A stretch of DNA of 7,021 nucleotides from DASZHC01 sp035938215 (GTDB taxonomy: Bacteria; Verrucomicrobiota; Verrucomicrobiia; Chthoniobacterales; JAFAMB01), in contig DASZHC010000276.1 in the NCBI GenBank assembly GCA_035938215.1, positions 1 through 7,021 on the forward strand, given 5' to 3'. Below the pieces are notes generated by a model. The model was not told the origin of the DNA. It was given only the letters and a program-made list of their open reading frames with translations, and did no database searches. Positions within the stretch are counted from its first letter, which is position 1. Each line of letters opens with the position of its first letter. Shown here one piece after another: positions 6,479 through 7,021 of this stretch. A program made the translations under genes and the position numbers.

Positions 6479-6488
6479 AGTGGACGGG
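6473..6488. repeat. Small hairpin at the element's right edge
   Basis: CCCGTC-AGTG-GACGGG is a perfect 6-base-stem hairpin. Its left half is the outer tip of the large right arm, and its right half is in the flanking DNA. It can therefore compete with the large stem, giving a REP-like compact fold at the boundary. Confidence 0.35.
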
Positions 6489-6544
6489 CCGGCGATAGCT
6501 CTATTCCCGATGGCGACGATGGGAGAAGACCACACAGTAACGAG

Positions 6545-7021
6545 TCAGGGGCGAATCGTCGAAGGACGATTTACCAGGACCGTTTGCGAACCGATGACCC
6601 TAGCGATTACCGGGGGTTTATCCCCGAGGAAGGTCTTCCATTCTTCAACCGTGCCGGTCTGGACGATTAAAAACAGCTGCGCTGGTTCTCTCCATTTTTC
6701 GGCGACAGTAGCCCTATCAAGAAAGTGATTTCTGCCAATCCGAAGTCTGCGCGTTGCAAATTCCAGGTCCGGGTGCCCCTCCACCCAGTAAATGGTTCGA
6801 TGCAAATAAAAGAACAGACTGGTCTTTTGATTCGGGTCACCTTGTTGAATCACGATGCTGTCAGGTTCAGCCATTCCATTAATGGCTTCTGCGACTCTGG
6901 CTGAGGAAAAGTCATCCTGAACAATTGCCAATCCGCGCGTGCAAAACAGAAAAATTGCCGCCATTAAGAGCGCAAATCCCGAAAATCCCAGGTGGGACTT
7001 TCCTTGGCGATCAAAAACAAA
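6545..7021 (-). CDS. C-terminal part of an ArnT/PMT-like membrane glycosyltransferase
   Basis: A minus-strand frame enters from the right edge and is open for 158 codons to a TGA at 6545-6547, so only the protein's end is visible. ATG 6964 is internal rather than the start, because the frame continues upstream without a stop. The first visible part holds a hydrophobic segment (LGFSGFALLMAAIFLF), probably the last transmembrane helix. A soluble domain of about 120 residues follows, with an Asp-rich start (AEPDSIVIQQGD), LFFYLHRTIYWVEG, the aromatic LFLIVQTGTVEEWKTF and the ending GSQTVLVNRP. That layout, many helices then a small periplasmic domain ending in a VLVNR-like strand, matches GT39/GT83 enzymes, which move sugars from polyprenyl-phosphate carriers. 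The family call rests on this tail alone, and the catalytic N-terminal half is outside the window. It converges with the exported-protein gene across the inverted-repeat element. Confidence 0.6.
   Translation of the reverse strand, partial: FVFDRQGKSHLGFSGFALLMAAIFLFCTRGLAIVQDDFSSARVAEAINGMAEPDSIVIQQGDPNQKTSLFFYLHRTIYWVEGHPDLEFATRRLRIGRNHFLDRATVAEKWREPAQLFLIVQTGTVEEWKTFLGDKPPVIARVIGSQTVLVNRPSTIRP

Noticed and set aside
6468..6728. 86-codon plus-strand frame beginning in the inverted-repeat element
   Set aside because: It is antisense to the membrane glycosyltransferase tail, and its translation has no family character.

Overview
The window holds six protein genes from what looks like an environmental (soil-type) bacterium. 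The proteins are not a clean match to one phylum from memory. The secreted unknown protein, the ArnT/PMT-like tail and the long environmental-type inverted repeat make me lean towards Verrucomicrobiota or Acidobacteriota, but that is a weak inference. No start codon is preceded by a convincing Shine-Dalgarno sequence. Both outermost genes run off the window.

Left part (1-4556): a catabolic module. Position 1673 leftwards encodes 557 residues of IolD, the thiamine-diphosphate hydrolase that opens the inositol-derived ring; its C-terminus is beyond the left edge. Across a 464-base divergent intergenic region, a GabD-type succinate-semialdehyde dehydrogenase (2138-3604) and a DeoR-family repressor (about 3783-4556) run rightwards. 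B. subtilis IolR is also a DeoR-family protein, so the simplest reading is a myo-inositol (or related cyclitol or sugar) catabolism locus with its own repressor. In it, the aldehyde dehydrogenase disposes of a semialdehyde. The intergenic region carries an 18-base palindrome next to gabD and two TTTGCAA direct repeats exactly 20 bases apart, all candidate operators.

Middle (4566-5579, minus strand): a PAS-GAF protein with no kinase, cyclase or other output domain. It ends 9 bases from the end of the repressor gene and converges with it. Upstream, in the 230-base divergent gap to the next gene, there is a good sigma-70-like promoter and a short plus-strand stretch whose translation resembles the start of this same PAS domain.

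Right part (5810-7021): a small exported protein of unknown function, then a 130-base element with perfect 34-base terminal inverted repeats. The element lies between convergent genes and starts three bases after the stop codon. Last comes the C-terminal end of a membrane protein that looks like an ArnT/PMT-type (GT39/GT83) glycosyltransferase, entering from the right edge. I found no tRNA, rRNA, CRISPR array or transposase gene.
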